Assembly: GCA_947176115.1 (NCBI GenBank)
Contig: CAMWPK010000090.1
Location: 1 to 6,433 of the forward strand
From: an uncultured Clostridia bacterium
Lineage (GTDB): Bacteria > Bacillota > Clostridia > Christensenellales > UBA3700
DNA length: 6,433 bases
Direction: 5' to 3'
The position numbers and the translations under genes are program-made. Below, piece by piece: positions 1 to 5,947 of this stretch. The notes under the pieces were generated by a model. It saw only the letters and a list, made by a program, of their open reading frames with translations. It made no database searches and was not told the DNA's origin. Position 1 is the first letter of the stretch, and every line of letters starts with the position of its first letter.

Positions 1-24
1 GTTTATAGAAGTTTTGTTGGTAAG

Positions 25-56
25 TATAAAAGACACGCAAATAGTTGCGTGTCTTT
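25..56 (-). terminator. Rho-independent terminator after pyrH
   Basis: A perfect 12-bp stem (29-40 pairing with 45-56) closes a 4-nt loop at 41-44. Read on the minus strand, the stem ends in TTT and continues T-A-T-A-C-T-T, a short interrupted U-tract. It lies about 57 nt past the pyrH stop codon, so it most likely ends the pyrH transcript. The plus-strand reading also gives TTTATTT after the stem, so it may act in both directions and serve a convergent gene outside the window. Confidence 0.8.
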
Positions 57-71
57 ATTTCCAGTTTAGTC

Positions 72-89
72 AGTTGAGATTCCTCAACT
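72..89 (-). other. Small hairpin in the pyrH 3' untranslated region
   Basis: AGTTGAG (72-78) and CTCAACT (83-89) form a perfect 7-bp stem with a 4-nt loop. On the minus strand it sits 24 nt after the pyrH stop and 16 nt before the terminator stem. It has no T-tract of its own, so it is not a terminator by itself. It could be a 3' stabilising element; this role is inference. Confidence 0.45.
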
Positions 90-112
90 ACGCTCAAAAG
101 ACGTACTATGCT

Positions 113-814
113 TTAGTGAATAATCGTACCGATTTTTTCTCCTCTTACCGCTTTGAGCAAGCTATTCTCTTCTTTAAGCGCAAAGGCAATGATTGGTATC
201 TTATTCTCCATACACAGCGTGATAGCAGTTGCGTCCATCGCTTGCAATCCGTCTTGAACTACTTTCATATAAGAGAGCTCATCGTATTTCTTAGCATTGG
301 GATTTTTCTTCGGGTCGCTATCATATACGCCATCAATATTCTTTGCAAGCATGAGCACGTCGGCATTGATTTCAGCAGCCCTCAAAGCCGCGCCCGTATC
401 AGTTGAGAAGAAGGGATTGCCTGTACCGCAAGCAAAGATAACTACTCTGCGTTTTTCAAAGTGGCGCATAGCTTTACGCAATATGTACGGCTCTGCAATT
501 CTGGTGATTGTCAAAGCTGTCTGAACTCTACATGGCACGCCCTCTGCCTCCAAAGCGTCTTGCATTGCAAGAGAATTCATTACGGTTGCCAACATTCCCA
601 TATGGTCAGCCGCCGATCTCTCCATTTTCAACGCCTGTCTACCTCTCCAGAAGTTGCCACCGCCAATTATTATACCTACTTCTACGCCGAGGTCATAGAC
701 GCTCTTGATCTGATTGACTACGTACGATACAACCGTTTCGTCAATACCAAAGCCTTTATCTCCTGCCAACGCTTCTCCGCTAAGTTTAATAATCACTCTC
801 TTATACTTTATCAT
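113..814 (-). CDS. pyrH: UMP kinase (uridylate kinase)
   Basis: Cytosolic enzyme that phosphorylates UMP to UDP with ATP, the committed step toward UTP and CTP. It belongs to the hexameric bacterial UMP kinases of the amino acid kinase fold. The product is 233 residues, close to the family norm of about 240. Visible motifs are KLSGEA at residues 10-15, the phosphate-binding GGGNFWRG at 51-58, DHMGM at 70-74, TGNPFFSTDT at 131-140 and NIDGVYDSDP at 159-168. The ATG at 812-814 is chosen because it has a GGAGG site just upstream and gives the family's usual N-terminus; the frame stays open upstream to 937 but that extension has no family resemblance. It is the third gene of the common rpsB-tsf-pyrH order, but a terminator separates it from tsf and no frr follows within the remaining 112 bases. 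Confidence 0.97.
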   Translation of the reverse strand: MIKYKRVIIKLSGEALAGDKGFGIDETVVSYVVNQIKSVYDLGVEVGIIIGGGNFWRGRQALKMERSAADHMGMLATVMNSLAMQDALEAEGVPCRVQTALTITRIAEPYILRKAMRHFEKRRVVIFACGTGNPFFSTDTGAALRAAEINADVLMLAKNIDGVYDSDPKKNPNAKKYDELSYMKVVQDGLQAMDATAITLCMENKIPIIAFALKEENSLLKAVRGEKIGTIIH

Positions 815-844
815 ATACCCCTCCAATAACCCACTTATATTTTG

Positions 845-895
845 GAGCCTTTGATTAAGTGACGCAAAATTTTCGCGAGAACTTATAAAAGGCTC
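845..895 (-). promoter_or_regulatory. Long imperfect stem-loop in the pyrH leader
   Basis: GAGCCTTT (845-852) pairs with AAAGGCTC (888-895) over 8 bp. Inward, AAGT/ACTT adds four pairs after a mismatch and a bulge, and at the top CGC and GCG flank a self-complementary AAAATTTT core. The 51-nt element lies between the tsf terminator and the pyrH ribosome binding site. No T-tract follows on either strand, so it is not a simple terminator. It could be a regulatory leader or an RNase processing site; neither is demonstrated. Confidence 0.5.
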
Positions 896-900
896 TATTG

Positions 901-931
901 TAAAAAAGGAAAACGAAAACGTTTTCCTTTT
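901..931 (-). terminator. Rho-independent terminator after tsf
   Basis: AAAAGGAAAACG (904-915) and CGTTTTCCTTTT (920-931) form a perfect 12-bp stem around a 4-nt loop. On the minus strand the stem runs into six consecutive T residues (907-902). It begins 6 nt after the tsf stop codon. This is a classic intrinsic terminator and should separate rpsB-tsf from pyrH, fully or partly. Confidence 0.85.
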
Positions 932-937
932 ATGCAA

Positions 938-1810
938 TTAGTTTTTCTTCGCGCTGTTAATTTGAGCTTGAACTTCGTCAGCCAAATTCTCTTCCTTTTT
1001 CTCCAAGCCTTCGCCCATAACAAAACGAGTAAATCTTACAACGTCTGCGCCAGCCTCTTTGAGAAGAGCCTTAATTGTCTTGTCGCCGTCTTTAACGAAC
1101 GGTTGCTCTACAAGACAAACTTCCTTATAATACTTGTTGATACGTCCCTCAACCATTTTTTCAATAATGTTGAGTGGCTTTGGCTTATCTTCATTGAGCG
1201 CCTGAGCCTTCAAGATTTCTTTCTCTTTCTCGATTTCATCCTTCGGAACTTCGTCAACTTTTACGTAAGAAGGATTAGCTGCGGCAATTTGCATACAAAT
1301 ATCGTGAGCAAGCTCTGCGCTCGCGTTACCGCTCATCTCTACCAATACGCCAATCTTTCCGCCCATATGAATGTAACTGTCAAGTTTGCCGGTGTTAGCG
1401 TACTTTGCAAATCTTCTGATAGCAATCTTCTCGCCAATCTTAGCGACTGCTTCTGCTGTAGCCGTAGCCATATTCTCGCTTACTTGCTCAACGCTGTCCA
1501 CGTTGTTGTTGGCAATATACTCAGCAACTTGCATTACGAATGCCTTATATTGATCTCCTCTTGCAACAAAGTCAGATTCGCAGTTTACTTCCACGAGTAC
1601 TCCGCATTTGTCGTTAATATAAGCCTCAACGATACCTTGAGAAGCAATTTTGCCTGCTCTCTTAGCGCTGGTAGCCATACCCTTTTCTCTCAATATTTCA
1701 ACAGCTTTTTCCATATCGCCGTCAGCCTCGGTAAGAGCCTTCTTGCAATCCATCATGCCTACGCCGGTCTTAGCGCGCAATTCCATTACGTCTTTGTTAG
1801 TGAATGCCAT
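938..1810 (-). CDS. tsf: Translation elongation factor Ts
   Basis: Cytosolic guanine nucleotide exchange factor that releases GDP from EF-Tu so that it can be recharged with GTP. The product is 290 residues, against 283 in E. coli, so full length. The N-terminal UBA-like EF-Tu-binding domain (about residues 1-50) has the hallmark LRAKTGVGMMDCKKAL at 11-26. The core carries SDFVAR at 79-84, the conserved T/S-D-F motif whose Asp and Phe disturb the Mg2+ site of EF-Tu. The C-terminal part includes VEGRINKYYKEVCLVEQPF, typical of the family. The start has a GGAGG site about 10 nt upstream. It begins 17 nt after the rpsB stop, the usual tight pairing, and is followed at once by a strong terminator. 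Confidence 0.97.
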   Translation of the reverse strand: MAFTNKDVMELRAKTGVGMMDCKKALTEADGDMEKAVEILREKGMATSAKRAGKIASQGIVEAYINDKCGVLVEVNCESDFVARGDQYKAFVMQVAEYIANNNVDSVEQVSENMATATAEAVAKIGEKIAIRRFAKYANTGKLDSYIHMGGKIGVLVEMSGNASAELAHDICMQIAAANPSYVKVDEVPKDEIEKEKEILKAQALNEDKPKPLNIIEKMVEGRINKYYKEVCLVEQPFVKDGDKTIKALLKEAGADVVRFTRFVMGEGLEKKEENLADEVQAQINSAKKN

Positions 1811-1827
1811 ATTCAGTATTCCTCCAA

Positions 1828-2616
1828 TTATTCTTCGTCTGCCTTAACTTCTTCGGCTACTTCTTCTACTTTCTCTTCAGCGACTGCCTCGCTCTCGCTT
1901 ACTTCTTCGCTCTCTTCCTCTACAGAGAAAGTAATACCCTCGTTTGCTTCAATTACTGCGTTTGCCATAATGCTAGCAACCAATTTGATTGCTCTGATAG
2001 CGTCATCGTTACCTGGGATAACGTAATCTACAAGATCCGGATTACAGTTGGTATCTACAAGACCTACTACAGGGATACCGAGCTTGCGAGCTTCTTTTAC
2101 TGCGATGTCTTCTTTGATAAGGTCAACTACAAACATAGCGCCAGGAAGTTGGGTCATATCTTTAATACCGCCAAGATTTGCCTCAAGTTTATCTCTCTCA
2201 GCCTTGAGCATAGCGACTTCTTTCTTAGGCAAAAGGTCAAATTGACCGATAAGTTCCATTTGATTGATTTTGTTAAGTCTTTCGATACGGCTTCTGATAG
2301 TCTTGAAGTTGGTCAAAGTACCGCCAAGCCATCTTTGGTTCATATAGAACATACCGCAACGTTGAGCTTCTTCTTTGATAGCGTCTTGAGCTTGCTTCTT
2401 GGTGCCGACGAACAAAATCGACTTGCCCTCTTTAGCTACGTCTCTTACGAAAGCGTAAGCCTTTTCTACTTGCTCAACCGAGATTTGAAGGTCAATGATA
2501 TGAATATCATTTCTTGCCGAATAGATGTATTTACTCATCTTCGGGTTCCACTTCTTTGTTTGGTGTCCAAAGTGTACACCTGCCTCCAAGAGGCTTTTCA
2601 TTGTTACTACTGCCAT
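1828..2616 (-). CDS. rpsB: 30S ribosomal protein S2
   Basis: Structural protein of the small ribosomal subunit, assembled late and needed for S1 or mRNA docking in many bacteria. The 262-residue product shows the S2 signatures VHFGHQT (14-20), VGTKKQAQ (70-77), NQRWLGGTLTN (93-103) and PGNDDAIRAI (201-210). The first six residues MAVVTM followed by KSLLEAGVHFGHQ match the Firmicute form, and an AAAGGAGA site lies 8 nt before the ATG, fixing the start. From about residue 232 the protein ends in an acidic, Glu/Val/Ala-rich tail of roughly 30 residues, a variable extension seen in some Clostridia that is probably disordered. It is the first gene of an rpsB-tsf unit with its own promoter and a structured leader. 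Confidence 0.98.
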   Translation of the reverse strand: MAVVTMKSLLEAGVHFGHQTKKWNPKMSKYIYSARNDIHIIDLQISVEQVEKAYAFVRDVAKEGKSILFVGTKKQAQDAIKEEAQRCGMFYMNQRWLGGTLTNFKTIRSRIERLNKINQMELIGQFDLLPKKEVAMLKAERDKLEANLGGIKDMTQLPGAMFVVDLIKEDIAVKEARKLGIPVVGLVDTNCNPDLVDYVIPGNDDAIRAIKLVASIMANAVIEANEGITFSVEEESEEVSESEAVAEEKVEEVAEEVKADEE

Positions 2617-2664
2617 TTTTGAATCTCCTTTTTTTGTTTATTCTTCCCCAAAGTTTACGCTTTC

Positions 2665-2693
2665 GGCAACTTGTTGGCAAACAAGCAACTGCC
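2665..2693 (-). promoter_or_regulatory. Hairpin in the rpsB 5' leader
   Basis: In the minus-strand transcript, GGCA pairs with UGCC at the base, and after an asymmetric internal loop CUUGU pairs with ACAAG, leaving a 6-nt loop. It lies in the roughly 100-nt leader between the predicted start of transcription and the rpsB ribosome binding site, and is not followed by a T-tract. Autogenous control of rpsB by S2 through its leader is known in gammaproteobacteria; whether this hairpin has that role here is inference. Confidence 0.4.
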
Positions 2694-2726
2694 TGTGCTG
2701 ACCTTGAGTGTATATTAACTAGTGGT

Positions 2727-2755
2727 ATTTTATCATAGTAAAATATATTTGGCAA
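2727..2755 (-). promoter_or_regulatory. Sigma-A promoter for rpsB-tsf
   Basis: On the minus strand TTGCCA (2755-2750) is followed by a 17-bp spacer and TAAAAT (2732-2727). TGA directly precedes the -10 hexamer, giving an extended -10. Each hexamer differs from consensus at one base. Transcription should start near 2720, giving a leader of about 100 nt. The position between the scfB stop and rpsB fits independent expression of the ribosomal genes. Confidence 0.75.
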
Positions 2756-2791
2756 ACAAATTTGCTAATTATTTTATATATTTTAATATTA

Positions 2792-4153
2792 TTATTTTCC
2801 GTCCGCGCCTTCGATAGCGTTTATAGCCAAAGATAGTTCTAGTCTTTTGCGCATCATTTCGCAAGATATGTCATACGGCTTCCCCATATCTCCTGCAAAA
2901 TTTAGATTATTTGCTACACAACCGCCACTGCAATAATACTTAGCCATACAGTCATTGCAATCAGGCTTATTGGTGACTATGTTATCAGCAAATTTGTCTG
3001 ATATTGATAAGTCCAAATCACCGTCAAATACATTGCCCATATAGTAATCTTTGTTTTCTGCAAATTGGTGACAGGGGTAAATTCCGCCTGTTGGCGTAAT
3101 TGCAAGATACTCGCAACCGCTTCCGCAACCTGTCAATCTCTTTACAAGGCACGGCCCGCCCTCAAGGTCTATCATAAAGTGGAAAAAGTTGAACCACTTA
3201 TCTCCCTTTCTTCTGTCGATATAATTTTCGGCAAGTCGCTCATACTCTTTAAGTATTGCAGGCAAATGCTCCTTGGTGATTTTAAGATCGTCAATATCCG
3301 TCACTACAGGTTCTATTGATATCTGATCAAAACCCATATCGTTTAGTGTGAGAACGTCGTCGGCAAAGTCTAAATTTTTTGCTGTAAACGTACCCCTTAC
3401 GTAGTAAGACTTATCGCCTCTTGCTTTTGCAAACTTGATAGCGTTGTTTGCAATAAGGTCATAACAATCCTTACCGTTGACAGCCTTCCTCACAGCGCTG
3501 TGTACGTCGTGTCTACCGTCGATACTCAACACTACGTTGTACATTTCTTTATTAAGCCACTCGATATTTTTATCGTTCAAAAGCACACAGTTGGTCGTCA
3601 TAGTAAAGTTAAACGACTTACCGCTCACCTTTTCTCTAGAGCGAGCATATTCTACAATAGACTTTACTACGTCGAGGTTCATAAGCGGTTCTCCGCCGAA
3701 AAAGTCTACCTCTAGATTATTGCGTTTGCCGGAATGCGCAATCAAAAAGTCAATGGCTTTCTTACCGACTTCCTCGGACATATAGGCTCTCTCTGACGTA
3801 TGATAAGTCCCCTCGTCAGCAAAGCAGTATTTACAACGCAAATTGCAATCGTTGCAAATATGCAAGCAAAGCGCCTTTATCTCGCCAATTCTTTTTTTCT
3901 TAGCAAAAGAAGTACAAGGGGTATTAAGTACCCCCATTTTCTCCAACTCGTCGAACTCTTCTTCGAGTTCTTGCAAGTCGGCTTTGTCTATTGACGAAAA
4001 GTCGGTTTTTTCCTTTTCGTCCAAGGCCTGTCCGTATCTATTTTTTGCATACAAAAAAGCGACATAATCTACGTTGTGCAGACTGCCACTTTCGTTGTCC
4101 CATACAAAATGATAAGCCTTGTCGTGATAATCGAACTTAAAAGCGTGTACCAT
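2792..4153 (-). CDS. scfB: SCIFF ranthipeptide maturase, radical SAM/SPASM
   Basis: Radical SAM enzyme that uses a 5'-deoxyadenosyl radical to install a thioether between a Cys and a non-alpha carbon of the SCIFF peptide encoded just upstream. Of 453 residues, about 1-80 form the N-terminal part that holds the precursor-binding RRE domain in characterised homologues (C. thermocellum CteB). The radical SAM motif CNLRCKYC (C103, C107, C110) binds the catalytic 4Fe-4S cluster, and GGEP at 153-156 contributes to SAM binding. The SPASM domain supplies further Cys at 335, 343, 347, 361, 399, 402, 408, 412 and 431, with the CX2CX5CX3C spacing of the family, for two auxiliary clusters. The start MVHAFKF matches the family N-terminus. 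It begins 13 nt after the scfA stop without a recognisable Shine-Dalgarno sequence, so translation probably depends on coupling to scfA. Confidence 0.95.
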   Translation of the reverse strand: MVHAFKFDYHDKAYHFVWDNESGSLHNVDYVAFLYAKNRYGQALDEKEKTDFSSIDKADLQELEEEFDELEKMGVLNTPCTSFAKKKRIGEIKALCLHICNDCNLRCKYCFADEGTYHTSERAYMSEEVGKKAIDFLIAHSGKRNNLEVDFFGGEPLMNLDVVKSIVEYARSREKVSGKSFNFTMTTNCVLLNDKNIEWLNKEMYNVVLSIDGRHDVHSAVRKAVNGKDCYDLIANNAIKFAKARGDKSYYVRGTFTAKNLDFADDVLTLNDMGFDQISIEPVVTDIDDLKITKEHLPAILKEYERLAENYIDRRKGDKWFNFFHFMIDLEGGPCLVKRLTGCGSGCEYLAITPTGGIYPCHQFAENKDYYMGNVFDGDLDLSISDKFADNIVTNKPDCNDCMAKYYCSGGCVANNLNFAGDMGKPYDISCEMMRKRLELSLAINAIEGADGK

Positions 4154-4166
4154 TATTATGCGGTAA

Positions 4167-4340
4167 TTAAATTAAAGGTTTTCTCGTTGCGTTGATTTTC
4201 TCGTCGCGATTTTTACAGCTTTGGTTGCCTACCGTGCAAGAAGTCTTGCAAGCTGATTGACAACTTGATTGACATTCGCCACAACCGATATTGCCTTGCT
4301 TTTTCATTGAATTTGTTACGATGCTGTTGATATGTTTCAT
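4167..4340 (-). CDS. scfA: SCIFF ranthipeptide precursor (six Cys in forty-five)
   Basis: Ribosomally made precursor peptide, substrate of the neighbouring radical SAM maturase. It has 57 residues, starts MKHINSIVTNSMKKQG, which is the leader-like part, and carries the core CGECQSSCQSACKTSC followed by TVGNQSC. The six Cys are C20, C23, C27, C31, C35 and C42. In the C. thermocellum homologue a Cys32-Thr37 thioether has been shown; by alignment the equivalent pair here is C31 and T36. A GGAGG site lies 4 nt before the ATG. After C42 there is a 15-residue, mostly basic and polar tail, longer than the tail of most SCIFF peptides I recall. The mature function is not firmly established; roles in cell-cell signalling have been proposed for clostridial ranthipeptides. 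It lies 13 nt before scfB. Confidence 0.95.
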   Translation of the reverse strand: MKHINSIVTNSMKKQGNIGCGECQSSCQSACKTSCTVGNQSCKNRDEKINATRKPLI

Positions 4341-4375
4341 ATATCCTCCACTATAGCATAAAATTTATTACCTAT

Positions 4376-4404
4376 ATAATATAATAATCTCAACGAATTT
4401 GCAA
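4376..4404 (-). promoter_or_regulatory. Possible second, proximal scfA promoter
   Basis: TTGCAA (4404-4399), a 17-bp spacer and TATTAT (4381-4376) on the minus strand would start transcription about 28 nt before scfA. The -10 matches 5 of 6 and the -35 only 4 of 6. The region is very AT-rich, so a chance match is quite possible. Confidence 0.3.
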
Positions 4405-4472
4405 GTATTTAATAACTTCTTTTATATATTTTATCAATATATAATAATAAATAGCAAAGTTAAGGCAATAAA

Positions 4473-4501
4473 ATTATATCATTTGGCATTGGTCATGTCA
4501 A
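4473..4501 (-). promoter_or_regulatory. Perfect-consensus sigma-A promoter for scfA-scfB
   Basis: On the minus strand TTGACA (4501-4496) and TATAAT (4478-4473) are both exact consensus hexamers with the ideal 17-bp spacer. TGA before the -10 also makes it an extended -10 promoter. It begins 11 nt after the stop of the membrane protein gene. Transcription should start near 4466, leaving a leader of about 125 nt, AT-rich, in which I see no clear terminator or riboswitch. This implies strong, largely constitutive expression of the peptide and maturase unless a repressor acts. Confidence 0.85.
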
Positions 4502-4511
4502 TATTATGCAA

Positions 4512-4898
4512 TTATTTTTCGCGTCTTACATTGACTGCAAAAACTCCGCTAAGCAGTCCTGCGACCAAACAACTCAATATGTCAAACGCTGTCAAAGGAT
4601 TTATAGCAAAAGATCCGTTGATAAGCGAAAATATCAAATACGACACAAGTGAAAAGAATAAACCTATTATACAGCCTTTGAAAAGTCCTTTTTGCCCCGA
4701 CTTTAGAGCTATCAATGAACCGAAAAATATGCTAAAAATCTTCAAAAATATATTTACTATACCTACGACCTTAGTAGACAAATTGGCATATTTAACTATC
4801 ACCGCAAAGATTATCACCGCCAAAAGTGAAATTATAACTGAAAAAAGCACTCCTAAAAACATCTCTAAGAAATCTCTTTTTGTCATCTTTATAGACAT
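4512..4898 (-). CDS. Four-helix membrane protein, TIGR04086-like
   Basis: Small integral membrane protein of 128 residues and unknown function. Four hydrophobic segments are visible at about residues 12-36, 43-66, 70-95 and 102-124, with a basic N-terminus (MSIKMTKRD) and a basic C-terminus (NVRREK), which suggests both ends face the cytoplasm. Length, topology and the Gly/Lys-rich stretch around 66-79 resemble the TIGR04086 family, which I recall from Clostridia near yajC and the SCIFF genes; this family call is from memory. The ATG at 4896-4898 is chosen because AAGGAGGT lies 7 nt upstream; the frame opens earlier at 4931, but that extension would contain the ribosome binding site. It lies 70 nt after the DUF5131 gene with no terminator between, so the two may be cotranscribed. 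A link to peptide export or immunity is possible but only inferred from position. Confidence 0.8.
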   Translation of the reverse strand: MSIKMTKRDFLEMFLGVLFSVIISLLAVIIFAVIVKYANLSTKVVGIVNIFLKIFSIFFGSLIALKSGQKGLFKGCIIGLFFSLVSYLIFSLINGSFAINPLTAFDILSCLVAGLLSGVFAVNVRREK

Positions 4899-4968
4899 AC
4901 GCTCTACCTCCTTGAGATAATAATATGTCAATGACTCAGAATTTATGAAGAATAAATCAAAAGCAATG

Positions 4969-5895
4969 TTATTTCAACTTCTGCAATTTGTCAAATAATT
5001 CAACTTCTTCTGCTTTGACAAAATCATCTATGCACCTCCCGCAGTCCTCGCATCCGTTGCAAATCGGACGGCTAGAGCACGTTAGACAACGTCTTTTGAA
5101 TCTAGGCGCGTAACAACTCTCGTCTATGGGCAATCCCAATCTGTCTGTCAACTTGAATTTAATAGGCTTCCCCTTAAAAGCAAAGCCTTGATTATACGCA
5201 AGTTTAGACTGCTCTCGCTTATTTCTCATACGCGTAGTCACACCGTCTTTGACAAAAATATTTCCCGTCTCTATAAAAGAAAAAGTTACGTTGGCGTCAA
5301 CGCACTCGTCATGCAATAGTTTTACCCACTCATATCGACATGCTCTTGCTCCGTCATAATTTTCGCCTCCGCATATCACTTGTTCTATTTGTCCCTCTTT
5401 AAGATATTTTTCAATTGACACTTGCCCAATAAGCGGTGCGCACATAATTCCTTTGTGCTTAAATGGCAAAGAATGCAATATGGGTATTCTCTCGTCTGCT
5501 CTAATTTGGTTCTCGCAAGTTACGTTGAAGAATACGTTTTCCCAACCGTTATTCCAATCTTTAGGCAGACACTTCTCCACTCTCTGCGGTCGCTTGGTCA
5601 AAAGAAAGAATTTTACGTCCGGTCTTTGATATATTACGTCCCACGCTTCTTCTCGCCATTCGTCGGCTTCCTCAATAAAAAAGTCAGAAGTCATACATAC
5701 TCTCAACATTTCTCCACTGCCAATGACAAATTTACCGCTACGATTTCTAGACAGCGGATAATTCATATTGCCCGTCTTGACCACGTTGTGACTTTCAAAG
5801 TTACCGTGAACTCTGTCAAGATAGTACATATAACAATTTTGACAACCCTCGCTACACTTTTTGCAACCGTGCCAAGGATTCCATATATCGCGCAT
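4969..5895 (-). CDS. DUF5131 family protein (phage Gp37/Gp68-like), cysteine-rich
   Basis: Member of DUF5131 (PF07505), found in phages and bacterial chromosomes; its biochemical function is not established to my knowledge. The 308-residue product begins with the family hallmark WNPWHGC at 5-11, leading into GCQNCY at 17-22. Other family motifs are LTKRP at 100-103 with its flanks, and GGENYDGAR at 176-184. Cys14, Cys18 and Cys21 have CX3CX2C spacing, as in radical SAM enzymes, while Cys11 with 18 and 21 gives the CX6CX2C usual in this family. The C-terminus holds seven Cys in 28 residues (261, 270, 273, 279, 282, 285, 288), likely a zinc or iron-sulfur site. AAGGAG precedes the ATG. It has its own promoter after the yajC terminator and lies upstream of the SCIFF block. 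Phage-like origin is possible, but no other phage gene is nearby. Confidence 0.88.
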   Translation of the reverse strand: MRDIWNPWHGCKKCSEGCQNCYMYYLDRVHGNFESHNVVKTGNMNYPLSRNRSGKFVIGSGEMLRVCMTSDFFIEEADEWREEAWDVIYQRPDVKFFLLTKRPQRVEKCLPKDWNNGWENVFFNVTCENQIRADERIPILHSLPFKHKGIMCAPLIGQVSIEKYLKEGQIEQVICGGENYDGARACRYEWVKLLHDECVDANVTFSFIETGNIFVKDGVTTRMRNKREQSKLAYNQGFAFKGKPIKFKLTDRLGLPIDESCYAPRFKRRCLTCSSRPICNGCEDCGRCIDDFVKAEEVELFDKLQKLK

Positions 5896-5918
5896 ATCCT
5901 CTCCTTAATTCATAATGT

Positions 5919-5947
5919 ATTATACAACAGAATATAAAATAAAGCAA
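5919..5947 (-). promoter_or_regulatory. Promoter for the DUF5131 gene
   Basis: On the minus strand TTGCTT (5947-5942), a 17-bp spacer and an exact TATAAT (5924-5919) lie between the yajC terminator and the DUF5131 start. The -35 matches consensus only in TTG, so the promoter may be of medium strength or activator-assisted. Transcription would start near 5912, giving a leader of under 20 nt. The -35 overlaps a palindrome that could be an operator. Confidence 0.7.

Noticed and set aside
815..937. N-terminal extension of pyrH
   Set aside because: The frame is open, but the added 41 residues cover the tsf terminator and the stem-loop and do not resemble UMP kinase. The ATG at 814 has a good ribosome binding site.
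932..2026. Plus-strand open frame of 364 codons
   Set aside because: It lies antisense to tsf and the end of rpsB, whose products are unmistakable. Its translation is low-complexity, with Ser, Phe and Leu runs, and has no recognisable family.
1804..2622. Plus-strand open frame of 272 codons
   Set aside because: It is an antisense shadow of rpsB, with a Phe/Cys/Tyr-rich translation and no domain features.
2531..2755. Minus-strand open frame overlapping the rpsB start
   Set aside because: Its start lies inside the rpsB -35 element, upstream of the expected transcript start, and it overlaps rpsB in another frame.
2727..2791. Possible terminator between scfB and rpsB
   Set aside because: Only a 5-bp stem (GCAAA/TTTGC) is present and no proper T-tract follows, so I do not call a terminator. 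Read-through from scfB into rpsB remains possible.
4351..4359. Two-codon minus-strand frame (ATG CTA TAG) just before the scfA ribosome binding site
   Set aside because: It has no ribosome binding site of its own and is short enough to occur by chance in AT-rich DNA.
4399..4920. Plus-strand open frame of 173 codons
   Set aside because: It is antisense to the membrane protein gene and the scfA promoter. It is best explained by AT-rich sequence and the opposite gene's codon use.
4899..4931. Upstream start for the membrane protein gene
   Set aside because: Using it would place the strong AAGGAGGT site inside the coding region. The later ATG is ideally spaced.
5422..5937. Plus-strand open frame of 171 codons
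   Set aside because: It lies antisense to the 5' half of the DUF5131 gene and runs over its promoter. No ribosome binding site or recognisable motif was seen.
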